Shown piece by piece: positions 50,568-59,849 of a stretch of 64,000 nucleotides of DNA. Positions within the stretch are counted from its first letter, which is position 1; each line of letters opens with the position of its first letter. The notes beneath the pieces are model-generated. The model ran no database searches, had not been told where the DNA came from, and saw nothing but the letters and a program-made list of their open reading frames with translations. The position numbers and the translations under genes were made by a program. This DNA comes from Nocardioides jiangsuensis (GTDB lineage: Bacteria > Actinomycetota > Actinomycetes > Propionibacteriales > Nocardioidaceae), in contig NZ_JAIEZQ010000001.1 of assembly GCF_019679455.1 (NCBI RefSeq), positions 558,001 to 622,000 on the forward strand. Direction: 5' to 3'.

Positions 50568-52499
50568 ATGGTGCCAGTCAAGGACTCGCGGGCCATCGCC
50601 ACGCTCCGGCGGATGCATCAGCTGATGAGCAAGGTAAACGCGGGTCACGACCTCCAGGAAGTGCTGCAGACCGTCGCGGAAGGCGTCGCCGACGTGGTCG
50701 GGTTCCAGGTCGCCTGCATCCGACAGCTGCGCAGCGACAACACGCTCGAGGTGGTCGCGGTGGCCGGCGACGACCACGCCCGCGAGACGCTGCTGGGCGA
50801 CCGAGTCCCGGTCGAGGCCCTGGAGCGCGAGTTCGCGCTCGCCGACGAGTGGGGCGACCTGCGGTTCGTGCCGCACGAGCGTCTGGAAGAAGGCATGGAC
50901 GGCCTCGGCTGGGTGCCGGACCTGACCCCGCTCGACGTCCCCGACGCCTGGCACCCGCTCGACGCGCTGTTCGCCCCGCTGTTCACCGCCACCGGCGAGC
51001 TGTCCGGTCTGCTCTCGGTCGACCTCCCCCACGACGGCCGCCGGCCCGGCCGGATGCAGCGCGAGGTCCTCGAGATGTACGCCGCGCAGGCCGGCATCGC
51101 GATCAACAACGCCATGCAGCGCGCCCGCCTCGTGGAGCAGGTCCGGCTCGCCGAGGCCACCCGCACGATCCTGCACACCGCCGGCCGCGACCTGAACCTG
51201 GCCCGGCTGATCGAGGACTGCGTCGCGCCGATCGTGCAGGGCCTGCGCACCCACGGCATGTGGATCCGCGCGTTCGCCCCCGACAGCCGCACCGCCGGCG
51301 GGTACGGCGCCGTCCACCCGCCGCAGATCTCGCTGGACGCGCCCGGGCAGGTCCTCGACCTCGCCGGCCGCATCGCGACCGCCTGCTGGGACCAGCAGCG
51401 CGCCGTCGTGCTCAGCTCCACCGCCACCCCGCCGGCCGACCTGGTGTCGGCGGAGGAGTCCGCGCTGCTGCTGGAGTTCATCGGCCGGATCAACGCGCGG
51501 TCGCTGCTCTGCGTGCCGATGGGCGCGGGCCGTGAGTGCCTGGGCTACCTGGCGCTGACCCGCACCGCGAAGGCTCCGGCGTGGAGCGACGAGGAGATCG
51601 CCGCCGTGCTCGCCATCGGCCGCGACCTCGGCCGGGCGGTGCTGCACGCCCGGCTCTTCGAGCGCGAGCGCCAGCTCGTCGAGGAGCTGCAGAACCTCGA
51701 CCGCTACAAGACCGACCTGATCGCGACCATCTCCCACGAGCTGAAGAACCCGCTGACCTCGGTGATGGGGCATCTCGAGCTGATCCAGCCGGTGCTCGCG
51801 GAGACCAGCGCGGCCCGCTCGCTCGGCGCGATCAGCCGCAACGCCGCGCGCCTGGAGATGATGGTCGAGGACCTGCTGCTGCTGTCCAAGGTGGGCGACC
51901 CGACCCGGCCGCTGATCCCCGTCGAGGTGGACCTGGTGCCGCTGCTCGACGACACCGTCGAGATGCTGCGCATCCAGACCGAGCGGCGCGGCGTCGCCCT
52001 GCGGCTGGACCACCCCGGCACCCCGGTCCTCGCCTGGGGCGACCGCGGCGAGCTCGAGCGGCTGGTCACCAACATCGTCAGCAACGCGATCAAGTTCACG
52101 CCCTCGGGCCGCACCGTGCAGGTCACGCTCGCGGCGCACGCCGACCACGTCACGTTCACCTGCCGCGACGAGGGGCTCGGGATCTCCGAGGAGGACCAGG
52201 AGTTCCTGTTCACCGAGTTCTACCGGTCGAGCAACCCCGAGGCGGTCGCGGTGCCCGGCACCGGTCTCGGGCTGACCATCGTCAAGCGGATCGTGGACCG
52301 GCACCACGGCAGCATCGACGTCCGCTCCGCGCTCGGCGAGGGCAGCACGTTCACGATCCGGATCCCCTCGCCCGCGCGGCTGCTCGACACCGCGCCGGCC
52401 GAGGTCCCGCCGACCGAGGTGTCCGCGGAGCCCGCCGCCGAGATCACCGCGGAGGCCCCGTCCGCCCGCGTCGAGGAGCCGGTCAGCGCGGGAGCGTGA
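50568..52499 (+). CDS. Soluble GAF-domain sensor histidine kinase
   Basis: 643 aa from ATG 50568 (GGGGAGA 5 nt upstream). GAF 1 at about 20-185, GAF 2 at about 205-380, then HisKA with H-box TISHELKNPLTSVMGHLELI and HATPase_c with NIVSNAIKFTPSGR, RDEGLGIS and GTGLGLTIVKRIVDRHHG. No membrane span, so it senses a cytosolic signal. C-terminal Pro/Glu/Ala tail. No response regulator is adjacent. Its last 17 bases overlap the 3' end of the convergent MacS-like kinase. Confidence 0.92.
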   Translation: MVPVKDSRAIATLRRMHQLMSKVNAGHDLQEVLQTVAEGVADVVGFQVACIRQLRSDNTLEVVAVAGDDHARETLLGDRVPVEALEREFALADEWGDLRFVPHERLEEGMDGLGWVPDLTPLDVPDAWHPLDALFAPLFTATGELSGLLSVDLPHDGRRPGRMQREVLEMYAAQAGIAINNAMQRARLVEQVRLAEATRTILHTAGRDLNLARLIEDCVAPIVQGLRTHGMWIRAFAPDSRTAGGYGAVHPPQISLDAPGQVLDLAGRIATACWDQQRAVVLSSTATPPADLVSAEESALLLEFIGRINARSLLCVPMGAGRECLGYLALTRTAKAPAWSDEEIAAVLAIGRDLGRAVLHARLFERERQLVEELQNLDRYKTDLIATISHELKNPLTSVMGHLELIQPVLAETSAARSLGAISRNAARLEMMVEDLLLLSKVGDPTRPLIPVEVDLVPLLDDTVEMLRIQTERRGVALRLDHPGTPVLAWGDRGELERLVTNIVSNAIKFTPSGRTVQVTLAAHADHVTFTCRDEGLGISEEDQEFLFTEFYRSSNPEAVAVPGTGLGLTIVKRIVDRHHGSIDVRSALGEGSTFTIRIPSPARLLDTAPAEVPPTEVSAEPAAEITAEAPSARVEEPVSAGA

Positions 52500-53652
52500 A
52501 CTCCCACTCCGTGCCCTGACCGGGCGCGGTCACCAGCGCCGCCGTACCCCCGAGGTCGGCGACCCGGCCGCGGACCGACTCGGCCACGCCCAGCCGCCCC
52601 TCGTGCGCGGCCTCCTCCAGGCGTCCCGGCTCGATCCCGTCCCCCTCGTCACGCACCGACACCACCAGCGACGACCCGAGGTCCTCCAGCAGCACCCACG
52701 CCGCCGCGTGGTCCCCGACGTGGCGTACGACGTTGTCCAGGCACGCGCGTACGACGCACACCACCTCCTGCGCGACCCGCTCCGGGACGAGCACGGCGGC
52801 CCCTGGCACGGACACGGTGACCGTGCGCGAACCGAGCCGCGCCAGCGACGCCGCCAGGTCGACGAGCACGCTGCCCGCGGCCGCTCCGCGCCGGCCGTTC
52901 GACGTGGCGCCCGCGACCGGGGCCTCCCCTTGCACGAACGCGCGCAGCGCCACCTCCTGCTCCCCCGCCAGCCGGCCCAGCTCCGCGGCCTCCCCGCCGA
53001 GCTCGAGCCCACGGCGCTGCACCAGCGCGAGCACCTGGAGGACGCCGTCGTGGACCACCCGCGCCAGCCGGACGCGCTCCGCCGCGGCCGCCGCCTCGCG
53101 TTCGGCGCGGTCCCGCGCGGCGGCCATCTCCTTGAGCAGCCCGGAGGCGTAGCCGAGGATCGGCCCGCCGATCATCAGCAGGAAGATGTTGCCGTAGTTG
53201 TTCTGGTCGAGGTCGGTGCGGACCGCGAGGTCGGCCAGCGAGACCGCAGCGGCCGCGACCAGCCCACCGACCCAGTGCGCGCGGATCCCCCAGGCCAGCA
53301 CCACGCCCATCACCCAGAAGCCGGGGATGGTGGCCTGCATCTCCGGGCCCTTGACCAGGGGCGAGACGCCGATCGCGGCCACGGTGACCGCGAGGTCAGC
53401 GACCAGCAGCGGCCAGCCCCGGCGGCGCGGCTCGTCGTAGGCCCAGACCGTGAAGACCGTCCACGCGGACATCACCAGGAGCACGACGACCGCCGCGGTG
53501 GGATGGTCGATGTTGTCCCAGCGGTAGAGGTTCAGCCCGATCGCGTTCGCCAGCACCACCAGCCGGAGCACCGCGAGCGCGCGGTACATCGTGGTCTCGA
53601 CGGCCTCGGTGGCCGGATCCGCGGCTGGCCTGCCCGCGCCGGGTCTGGTCAT
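52483..53652 (-). CDS. MacS-like membrane sensor histidine kinase
   Basis: 389 aa. About five or six membrane spans in residues 25-175, then a HisKA_3 dimerisation domain with phospho-acceptor His in RVRLARVVHDGVLQVLALV and a HATPase ending VVSVRDEGDGIEPGRLEEA. This DesK/MacS class pairs with NarL-type regulators; the only one in the window is at 38977-39636. ATG 53652 lies 6 nt after the acyltransferase stop, so it is transcribed behind plsC. Confidence 0.85.
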   Translation of the reverse strand: MTRPGAGRPAADPATEAVETTMYRALAVLRLVVLANAIGLNLYRWDNIDHPTAAVVVLLVMSAWTVFTVWAYDEPRRRGWPLLVADLAVTVAAIGVSPLVKGPEMQATIPGFWVMGVVLAWGIRAHWVGGLVAAAAVSLADLAVRTDLDQNNYGNIFLLMIGGPILGYASGLLKEMAAARDRAEREAAAAAERVRLARVVHDGVLQVLALVQRRGLELGGEAAELGRLAGEQEVALRAFVQGEAPVAGATSNGRRGAAAGSVLVDLAASLARLGSRTVTVSVPGAAVLVPERVAQEVVCVVRACLDNVVRHVGDHAAAWVLLEDLGSSLVVSVRDEGDGIEPGRLEEAAHEGRLGVAESVRGRVADLGGTAALVTAPGQGTEWEFTLPR

Positions 53653-53658
53653 CGACGA

Positions 53659-54411
53659 TCAGGATGCTTTGAGCGCGGGGTCCTGGGGGTTCTTCGGCTC
53701 GGTGTCGCCGCCGGACCGCTTCGCGGCCTCCTTGTCCTTGGCTCTGGCCTTGGCCTTGGCGGCGTAGATGTCGACGTACTCCTGGCCGGAGAGCTGCATG
53801 ATCTCGTACATGATCTCGTCGGTGATCGAGCGCAGCACGTAGCGGTCGTTCTCCATGCCCTCGTAGCGGGAGAAGTCCAGCGGCTTCCCGAAGCGCACCA
53901 GCGGCCGGGTGAACGCGCCGAACTTCTTGCCGGGCGGGGCGACCACGTCGGTGCCGAGCACGGCGACCGGGATCACCGGCACCTTGGTCTCCAGGGCCAG
54001 GCGCGCCACCCCGGTCTTGCCGCGGTAGAGCTTGCCGTCGTGGGAGCGGGTGCCCTCCGGGTAGATCCCGAAGAGCTCACCGCGGCCGAGGACCTTCTTC
54101 GCCGAGAGCAGCGCGCCCTCGGCGGCGCCGCCGCTGGACCGGTCGATGGGGACCTGGCCGGCGCCGGAGAAGAACGACTTCTGCAGCCAGCCCTTGAGGC
54201 CCTTGCCGTTGAAGTACTCCGCCTTCGCCACGAAGGTCACCCGGCGGGTCAGCGTGAGCGGCATGAACAGCCAGTCGGCGTAGGACAGGTGGTTGCTCGC
54301 GAGGATCGCCGGCCCCTCCTCGGGGACGTGCTCGGCGCCCTCGGTGCGCGGACGGAACACCATCCGCAGCAGGGGCCCTAGAAAGACCCACTTGAGTAGC
54401 CAGTAGAACAC
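53659..54411 (-). CDS. 1-acyl-sn-glycerol-3-phosphate acyltransferase family protein
   Basis: 250 aa PlsC-type. Catalytic HxxxxD in ASNHLSYADWLF, glycerol-phosphate motif FGIYPEGTRSHDG, VIPVAVLGTDVVAP. N-terminal membrane-associating helix FYWLLKWVFLGPLLRMVF. Lys/Ala-rich C-terminal tail. Acts in phospholipid synthesis at the inner face of the membrane. First gene of a two-gene operon with the MacS-like kinase. Rv2182c is the syntenic counterpart in M. tuberculosis. Confidence 0.9.
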   Translation of the reverse strand: MFYWLLKWVFLGPLLRMVFRPRTEGAEHVPEEGPAILASNHLSYADWLFMPLTLTRRVTFVAKAEYFNGKGLKGWLQKSFFSGAGQVPIDRSSGGAAEGALLSAKKVLGRGELFGIYPEGTRSHDGKLYRGKTGVARLALETKVPVIPVAVLGTDVVAPPGKKFGAFTRPLVRFGKPLDFSRYEGMENDRYVLRSITDEIMYEIMQLSGQEYVDIYAAKAKARAKDKEAAKRSGGDTEPKNPQDPALKAS

Positions 54412-54540
54412 CCGTCACCCCTTCGTCCCGTTGTCGCAAACCCTAGCCGCGAATGAACCTGCGTGCGACGATGCACTCGACTTCTCGGTGGCCTGTCCGT
54501 ACGAGAACATTCAACACCCTGCCGACCCCCGGGAGAGACC

Positions 54541-55311
54541 GTGACCCTCGACCCCCACGCCGAGCCCTTCCACGCCGACGGGAGGCCCGACGAGGTCGGC
54601 GGGCAGCGGGTCGGGGTGCTGCTCAGCCACGGGTTCACCGGCTCGCCGGCGTCGATGGTGCCGTGGGGCCGTCACCTCGCCGACCAGGGCTTCGCGGTCG
54701 CCGTGCCCCGGCTGCCCGGGCACGGCACCACGTGGCAGGAGATGAACACCACGGGCTGGGCCGACTGGTACGGCGAGCTGGAGCGGGCCTTCGAGAAGCT
54801 GCGCGCCAACTGCGACCAGGTCGTCGTCGGCGGCCTGTCGATGGGCGGTGGACTGGTCCTCCGGCTCGCCGCCGAGAAGGGCACCGCGGTCGCGGGCGTG
54901 ATGCTCGTCAACGCGGCCGTGGCCAGCAGCAACAAACAGCTGCTGGCGCTCCCGGTGCTCAAGCGGCTCGTGCCCTCGATGCCGGGGATCGTCAACGACA
55001 TCAAGAAGCCCGGCCAGGACGAGCACGGCTACGACCGGATGCCGCTGAAGGCGCTCGCGTCGATGCTCTCCGGCTGGAAGTCGGTGCGCGCGGACCTGCC
55101 GAAGGTGACCTCTCCGATCGTGCACTTCCGGTCCGCCGAGGACCACGTGGTCGACCCGTCGTCGGCCCGGATCATCGCCAGCACCGTGTCGTCGCGGGAC
55201 GTGACCGAGCGGGTTCTGGAAAACAGCTACCACGTGGCTACGCTCGACAACGACGCTCCTGCGATCTTCGAGGAGTCGGTCGAGTTCGTACGACGAGTGA
55301 CGGGACCATGA
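54541..55311 (+). CDS. Alpha/beta hydrolase, carboxylesterase/monoacylglycerol lipase-like
   Basis: 256 aa from GTG 54541 (GGGAGAGA upstream). VGVLLSHGFTGSPASMVPWGRHLADQGFAVAVPRLPGHGTTWQEM (oxyanion HGF), nucleophile Ser in VVVGGLSMGGGLVLRLA, Asp in FRSAEDHVVDP, His in LENSYHVATLD: a complete Est30/monoacylglycerol-lipase-type triad. Probably cytosolic lipid or ester turnover. Its stop overlaps the next start (ATGA). Divergent from the acyltransferase. Confidence 0.9.
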   Translation: MTLDPHAEPFHADGRPDEVGGQRVGVLLSHGFTGSPASMVPWGRHLADQGFAVAVPRLPGHGTTWQEMNTTGWADWYGELERAFEKLRANCDQVVVGGLSMGGGLVLRLAAEKGTAVAGVMLVNAAVASSNKQLLALPVLKRLVPSMPGIVNDIKKPGQDEHGYDRMPLKALASMLSGWKSVRADLPKVTSPIVHFRSAEDHVVDPSSARIIASTVSSRDVTERVLENSYHVATLDNDAPAIFEESVEFVRRVTGP

Positions 55312-55853
55312 GCCACGACCCCGAAGACCCGCAGGACCCCGCCGAGGGCGGGCCGTCCGGCACGGGCGACGGGGATCCCCGCAAGCTCGACGAGGACGCC
55401 GCCTGGCGCGAGATCGTCGCGCACTACGGCGACGTACCGTCGGTGGAGCCCTCCGCGCTCTTCGACCCGCCCGCGCAGCCCGAGCCCGGGCCGTCGGACA
55501 CCCACGACGAGGCGCCCGCCGAGCCGCCCGCCGCGCCGCCGCGCCGTCCGGTCCTCGAGCCGGGGTGGAACGACCCGCTGACCACCCGGGCGACCTGGCA
55601 GGACGAGGGCCACTTCGTCCCGCCGGAGCCGCCGCCGCTCCCCCCGCTGGAGCCGCGCCGCCGGCTCGCCTGGTTCGGCCTGCTCGGCGCGCCCGTGGTG
55701 ATGCTGCTCTTCGCGTTCTTCCAGTACCGGCCCCCGGGGTGGCTGGTCTTCCTGCTCGTCGCGGGCTTCGTGGGCGGCTTCGGGTACCTGGTCGCGACGA
55801 TGCCCTCGTCGCGTCCCGGGGACGGGTCGGGCGACGACGGGGCGGTTGTGTAA
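55308..55853 (+). CDS. Hypothetical protein with C-terminal membrane hairpin
   Basis: 181 aa, not recognised by function. Residues 1-125 are acidic and Pro-rich (EDAAWREIVAHYGDVPSVEPSALFDPP; EDPQDPAEGG), then two closely spaced spans (LAWFGLLGAPVVMLLFAFFQY and WLVFLLVAGFVGGFGYLVATM). The EDAAWREIVAHYG segment occurs in other actinobacterial small membrane proteins. ATG 55308 overlaps the esterase stop, so it is translationally coupled to it. Confidence 0.75.
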   Translation: MSHDPEDPQDPAEGGPSGTGDGDPRKLDEDAAWREIVAHYGDVPSVEPSALFDPPAQPEPGPSDTHDEAPAEPPAAPPRRPVLEPGWNDPLTTRATWQDEGHFVPPEPPPLPPLEPRRRLAWFGLLGAPVVMLLFAFFQYRPPGWLVFLLVAGFVGGFGYLVATMPSSRPGDGSGDDGAVV

Positions 55854-55889
55854 GGATCGCCCCAGACCCCGAACGAAGGAGCCTGGAGA

Positions 55890-57134
55890 GTGCACTCGAG
55901 CGAGACCGTCGAGATCACCGGTCATCTGATGGACACCGGCATCCTGTCGCGGGTGCTCGACGACATCCGGGAGTACGAGGGTGACTACGTCATCGACCGG
56001 TTCGACGTCGGCCACGACGCCCACGACACCTCGCACGCGGTGATCACCGTGTCCGCCGAGGACGACGACGCGCTGCAGCGGCTGCTGATGCGGCTGCAGA
56101 CCCGCGGCGTGAACCAGGTCGAGCCCGGCGAGTCCCACGTGTCCCTCGCGGAGATGGACGGGGTGTTCCCGGACAACTTCTACTCCACCACCAACCTGGA
56201 GACGAAGGTCCGCCTCGCCGGCAAGTGGGTGAAGGTCGACAACCCGGAGATGGACTGCGGGCTGATCGTCGACGACTCCGGCGAGAAGGTCCGGATCTAC
56301 ACGCTGCCGATGGCCGACGTGAAGGCCGGGATGAAGGTCGTCTGCGGCGCGGACGGCATCAAGGTGACCATCCCGCTCCAGGAGAGCGGGGGCGGGTCGT
56401 TCGGCTTCATGGAGTCCGACGTGTCGAGCGAGAAGCCGCAGGCGGTGCTGGTGCGCCAGGTCGCCGAGGGCATGCGCGAGGCGAAGGCGCAGGGCAAGAA
56501 GGTGCTCTGGGTCGGCGGGCCGGGTGTGGTCCACACCGGCGCGGCGCCGGCGATGGTGGCCCTCGTGAACGCCGGCTTCGTCGACGTCCTCTTCGCCGGC
56601 AACGCGCTGGCCACCCACGACATCGAGTCCGCGCTGTACGGCACCTCGCTCGGCGTGGACCTCGCGATGGGCCGCGGCGTCGAGCACGGCCACGAGCACC
56701 ACATCCGCGCGCTGAACACCATCCGCAAGTGCGGCTCGATCAAGCACTCCGTGGAGCAGGGCGTGCTGACCGGCGGGATCATGCACGCGCTGGTCACCCA
56801 GGACAAGGAGTTCGTGCTCGTCGGCTCCGTCCGCGACGACGGCCCGCTGCCCGACGTCTACACCGACGTGATCGAGGGCCAGCGCGCGATGCGCGCGAAG
56901 CTCGAGGACGTCGGCTTCTGCCTGATGGTGGCGACCATGCTGCACTCGGTGGCGACCGGCAACATCCTGCCCGCGTCGATCCCGCTGGTGTGCGTGGACA
57001 TCAACCCCGCGACCGTCACGAAGCTCGCCGACCGCGGCTCGTCGCAGGCGCGCGGCATCGTCACCGACGTCGGCCTGTTCCTCGAGCAGCTCGCGATCGA
57101 GCTGGTGCCGGAGTACCGCAACCGCCGCGGCTGA
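55890..57134 (+). CDS. TIGR00300 family protein (LOR/SDH-like, possible ornithine cyclodeaminase)
   Basis: 414 aa from GTG 55890 (GGAG upstream). N-terminal LOR/SDH domain (VEITGHLMDTGILSRVLDDIREYEGDYVIDRFDVG ... DDDALQRLLMRLQTRGVNQ) and C-terminal nucleotide-binding-like domain (LWVGGPGVVHTGAAPAMVALVNAGFVDVLFAGNALATHDIESALYGTSLGVDLA). The TIGR00300 family includes an archaeal ornithine cyclodeaminase and the C-terminal part of cyanobacterial arginine dihydrolases; the N-terminal dihydrolase module is absent here. An ornithine-to-proline role is plausible but unproven. Confidence 0.82.
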   Translation: MHSSETVEITGHLMDTGILSRVLDDIREYEGDYVIDRFDVGHDAHDTSHAVITVSAEDDDALQRLLMRLQTRGVNQVEPGESHVSLAEMDGVFPDNFYSTTNLETKVRLAGKWVKVDNPEMDCGLIVDDSGEKVRIYTLPMADVKAGMKVVCGADGIKVTIPLQESGGGSFGFMESDVSSEKPQAVLVRQVAEGMREAKAQGKKVLWVGGPGVVHTGAAPAMVALVNAGFVDVLFAGNALATHDIESALYGTSLGVDLAMGRGVEHGHEHHIRALNTIRKCGSIKHSVEQGVLTGGIMHALVTQDKEFVLVGSVRDDGPLPDVYTDVIEGQRAMRAKLEDVGFCLMVATMLHSVATGNILPASIPLVCVDINPATVTKLADRGSSQARGIVTDVGLFLEQLAIELVPEYRNRRG

Positions 57135-57161
57135 CCCGCCGTACGGCGACCCCGGCTGTTC

Positions 57162-58643
57162 CTACGGCGCCTCGAGCAGCACGTAGCCGGCCCTGGGGTC
57201 GCGGCCGACCTCCCGCCAGTCCAGGTGGGAGGCGAGCTCCAGGGCGAGCGGGCTGGCGGTCCGGAGCAGCGCATACTCCGCGCCGGTCCCCTCGACGACG
57301 TCCTGCCAGCCCTTCTCCAGCCGGGTGGCGCGCACGTGCTCGCCGACCCACGCGTCCGGGTAGGCGTGGGTCATCCCGTCGATCACCGGTACGACGTTGC
57401 GGTGCTCCCACTCCAGCCAGCCGCCCACGAGGTACTCGTTGAACACCACCGTGCCCTCGGGCAGCGCGGCGAGGTCGGCGTCGAGCGCCACCGGGAACTG
57501 GTCGGTGGCCGGTGACGCGACCGACGTCGAGGTGCTGACCACAGCGGCCGCCCCGGCCAGGCAGGCGAGGAGCATCCCGGCCACCACCAGACGTTCACGG
57601 AGGGCCGTTCCGGCCTCGTGGGGGTCGCGGCGCAGCGACTCGAGCGCGGCGGCCAGCAGGGGCGCGGTGATCACGGCACCGAGCGCCACCGTCCGGTAGG
57701 ACAGCAGCGTCCAGGCAGTGGCAAACCCGAGCAGCACGACGTGGGTCCAGGGGACGCGGCCCCCGCGCCGCGCCCACACCACCACGACGACGCCGATCAT
57801 CAGCGCCGTCGTCGCCGGCGCGATCTCCTGGAAGGACGGGGATCCCCACTCGGAGATGTACTGCTGGCTGGTCCCCCGCGTCGTGAAGGGGACGAGCACG
57901 AGACCCGGCCCGGCCGGGGTCAGCGCGGCCGCCACGACGCTGCCGACCGGGACCGCCAGCAGGCGCGCCAGGCGTCCGGTCGGGAGCCGCCTCTCGAGCA
58001 GCAGGCCACCGATCACCGCCAGGCCCACCATCGGGCCGAGCAGCCACATGCCGTGCGAGCACGCCCAGACCCAGCCGAGCGCGAGCAGCCACCAGCGTGG
58101 CCTGAGGTCGCGCGCCGTCCCGAGCCACGCGTGCAGGGTGATCGCCAGGAAGAGGAAGCTGACCAGGTGCGGTCGCGGGGTCAGGCTGAGCGAGGCGCCC
58201 ACCATCGTCGCGGCGGTGGCCAGCACGGCGGGCAGCACGCCCCCGACGCGCCGGCAGGACCCGAACACCGCAGCGGCGAGCAGGAGCATCCCTGCCGCTG
58301 CGAACCAGACAACCCCGGGCAGGCCGAACCAGCTCGCCAGCTGGCTGGCGAGCACGTCCGGGAGCCACTGGGTGGCGGTCCAGGGCCGGTCCGCGAACGG
58401 CGAGAGGCTGCCCGGGTCCCGGGGCGACCAGCCTCCGCGGAACTCCTCCCCCAGCCGCAGGTGCCACCAGGTGTCCGGGTCGCGGAGCGGCTGGAGGGCC
58501 TGGCGCAGGGCGAGCCCGAAGGTCAGCAGGAGCAGCGCATAGGACAGCACGCCGACGAGCCGGTCGACCCGCAGGTCCGTGGAGCGCTCGGCGCGCCCCG
58601 TTGCCGGGTCGACCGATGCGGAGGTGTCCGTCGCCATGACCAT
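57162..58643 (-). CDS. Polytopic membrane protein, glycosyltransferase-like
   Basis: 493 aa, about ten to twelve spans, not identified. Early LRDPDTWWHLRLGEEFR (acidic, Trp/His-rich first loop, reminiscent of GT-C glycosyltransferases with DD/DxD-type first loops), then many short hydrophobic segments and a C-terminal soluble domain (VFNEYLVGGWLEWEHRNVVPVIDGMTHAYPDAWVGEHV). An O-mannosyl or arabinosyl transferase-like function is a guess. ATG 58643 is preferred because GATACT lies 6 nt upstream. Confidence 0.65.
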   Translation of the reverse strand: MVMATDTSASVDPATGRAERSTDLRVDRLVGVLSYALLLLTFGLALRQALQPLRDPDTWWHLRLGEEFRGGWSPRDPGSLSPFADRPWTATQWLPDVLASQLASWFGLPGVVWFAAAGMLLLAAAVFGSCRRVGGVLPAVLATAATMVGASLSLTPRPHLVSFLFLAITLHAWLGTARDLRPRWWLLALGWVWACSHGMWLLGPMVGLAVIGGLLLERRLPTGRLARLLAVPVGSVVAAALTPAGPGLVLVPFTTRGTSQQYISEWGSPSFQEIAPATTALMIGVVVVVWARRGGRVPWTHVVLLGFATAWTLLSYRTVALGAVITAPLLAAALESLRRDPHEAGTALRERLVVAGMLLACLAGAAAVVSTSTSVASPATDQFPVALDADLAALPEGTVVFNEYLVGGWLEWEHRNVVPVIDGMTHAYPDAWVGEHVRATRLEKGWQDVVEGTGAEYALLRTASPLALELASHLDWREVGRDPRAGYVLLEAP

Positions 58644-58655
58644 GAGGGGAGTATC
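58644..58655 (-). promoter_or_regulatory. Probable leaderless -10 box for the membrane protein gene
   Basis: GATACT on the minus strand, then CCCCTC (6 nt) and ATG 58643; it deviates from TAnnnT at the first base. Confidence 0.4.
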
Positions 58656-58715
58656 GCCCGGTACGTCGGCCTCTGCAGGTGATCGCACCATTCCTCCCGG
58701 GACTCCCGACGGTGC

Positions 58716-59708
58716 TCAGACTTGTGGACGCGCCGCCCTCTCGCGCGCCAGCACCGCCGCCCCGATGAAGCCCGCGTCCGGACCGAGCGCCGCGCGGACG
58801 ACCGGCGGCTCGGGCCGGAAGCCGCGCCCGGTCAGCGACTTGCGCAGCGCCTCGCGGGCGGGGTCGAGCAGCAGGTCGCCCGCCTCCGACACCCCGCCGC
58901 CGACGACGATGACCTCCGGGTCGAAGGCGGCGGCCAGGTTGGCCAGGCCCGTGCCGAGCCAGCTGCCGATCTCGTCGAACAGCTCCCCGGCCGCGGGGTC
59001 ACCGGCCCGCGCAGCCTCGGTGACCACCGGCCCGGTCAGGCGGGAGACGTCGCCGACGACCAGGTCCCGCAGGAGGAAGGCGGTGGGTGACTCCGCTGCG
59101 ACCAGCTCGCGCGCCTCGCGGACCAGCGCGTTGCCGCTGGAGTACTGCTCCCAGCAGCCGCGGTTGCCGCACTCGCACCGGCGGCCGCCGGGCATCACCT
59201 GCATGTGGCCGAACTCCCCCGCCATCCCGTTGCCCCCGCGGAACACGTCGCCGTCGAGCACGAGCGCCCCGCCGATCCCGGTGCCGAGCGTCACGCACAG
59301 CACCTGCCGGTAGCCGCGGCCCGCGCCGAAGCGCATCTCCGCCAGGGCCGTGGTGTTCGCGTCGTTGTCCACCACGACCGGTACGCCGAGCCGCGACTCG
59401 AGCGCGGCCTTGAGCGGCTCGTCGCGCCAGGACAGGTGCGGGGAGAACCGGACGATGCTGCCGGCCGCGTCGACGAAGCCGGCGGCGCCGACCCCGACCG
59501 CCGCCAGGCCGCTGCGCCCATCGGTCAGCTCGCGCACCGCCTCGACGATGGTCGCCTCGACCACGTCGGGGGTCTTGCTGCGGTGCGGCGTCTCCCGGCG
59601 CACGGTGGCGGTCACCGTGCCGTCCGGGGCGACCAGCCCGGCCAGCACCTTGGTGCCGCCGATGTCCACGCCGACGACGTCTGAGAGGCCCCGTTTCTCC
59701 TGCTGCAC
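58716..59708 (-). CDS. ROK-family glucokinase
   Basis: 330 aa from GTG 59708 (GAGG 8 nt upstream). VGVDIGGTKVLAGLVAPDG (phosphate loop), VVVDNDANTTALAEMRFGAG, VTLGTGIGGALVLDG, EFGHMQVMPGGRRCECGNRGCWEQYSSG (zinc motif CxCGxxGC and catalytic-site residues), VIVVGGGVSEAGDLLLDP. An active ATP-dependent glucose kinase is predicted, unlike the ROK regulator at 46.9 kb. A second close relative lies at the right edge. Confidence 0.92.
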   Translation of the reverse strand: MQQEKRGLSDVVGVDIGGTKVLAGLVAPDGTVTATVRRETPHRSKTPDVVEATIVEAVRELTDGRSGLAAVGVGAAGFVDAAGSIVRFSPHLSWRDEPLKAALESRLGVPVVVDNDANTTALAEMRFGAGRGYRQVLCVTLGTGIGGALVLDGDVFRGGNGMAGEFGHMQVMPGGRRCECGNRGCWEQYSSGNALVREARELVAAESPTAFLLRDLVVGDVSRLTGPVVTEAARAGDPAAGELFDEIGSWLGTGLANLAAAFDPEVIVVGGGVSEAGDLLLDPAREALRKSLTGRGFRPEPPVVRAALGPDAGFIGAAVLARERAARPQV

Positions 59709-59849
59709 GCGGCAATCCTCGCCCAGTGCGGGCCGTTCGGCCATCCCGGGCAAAGACACACCACCCGATAGGACCATTTCGGTGCCATTCCGTCCCGAAT
59801 TCCTCAAGTCCCCCATAGCCTCGTCGAGGGCGAGGTAGAGGGGATTGTT

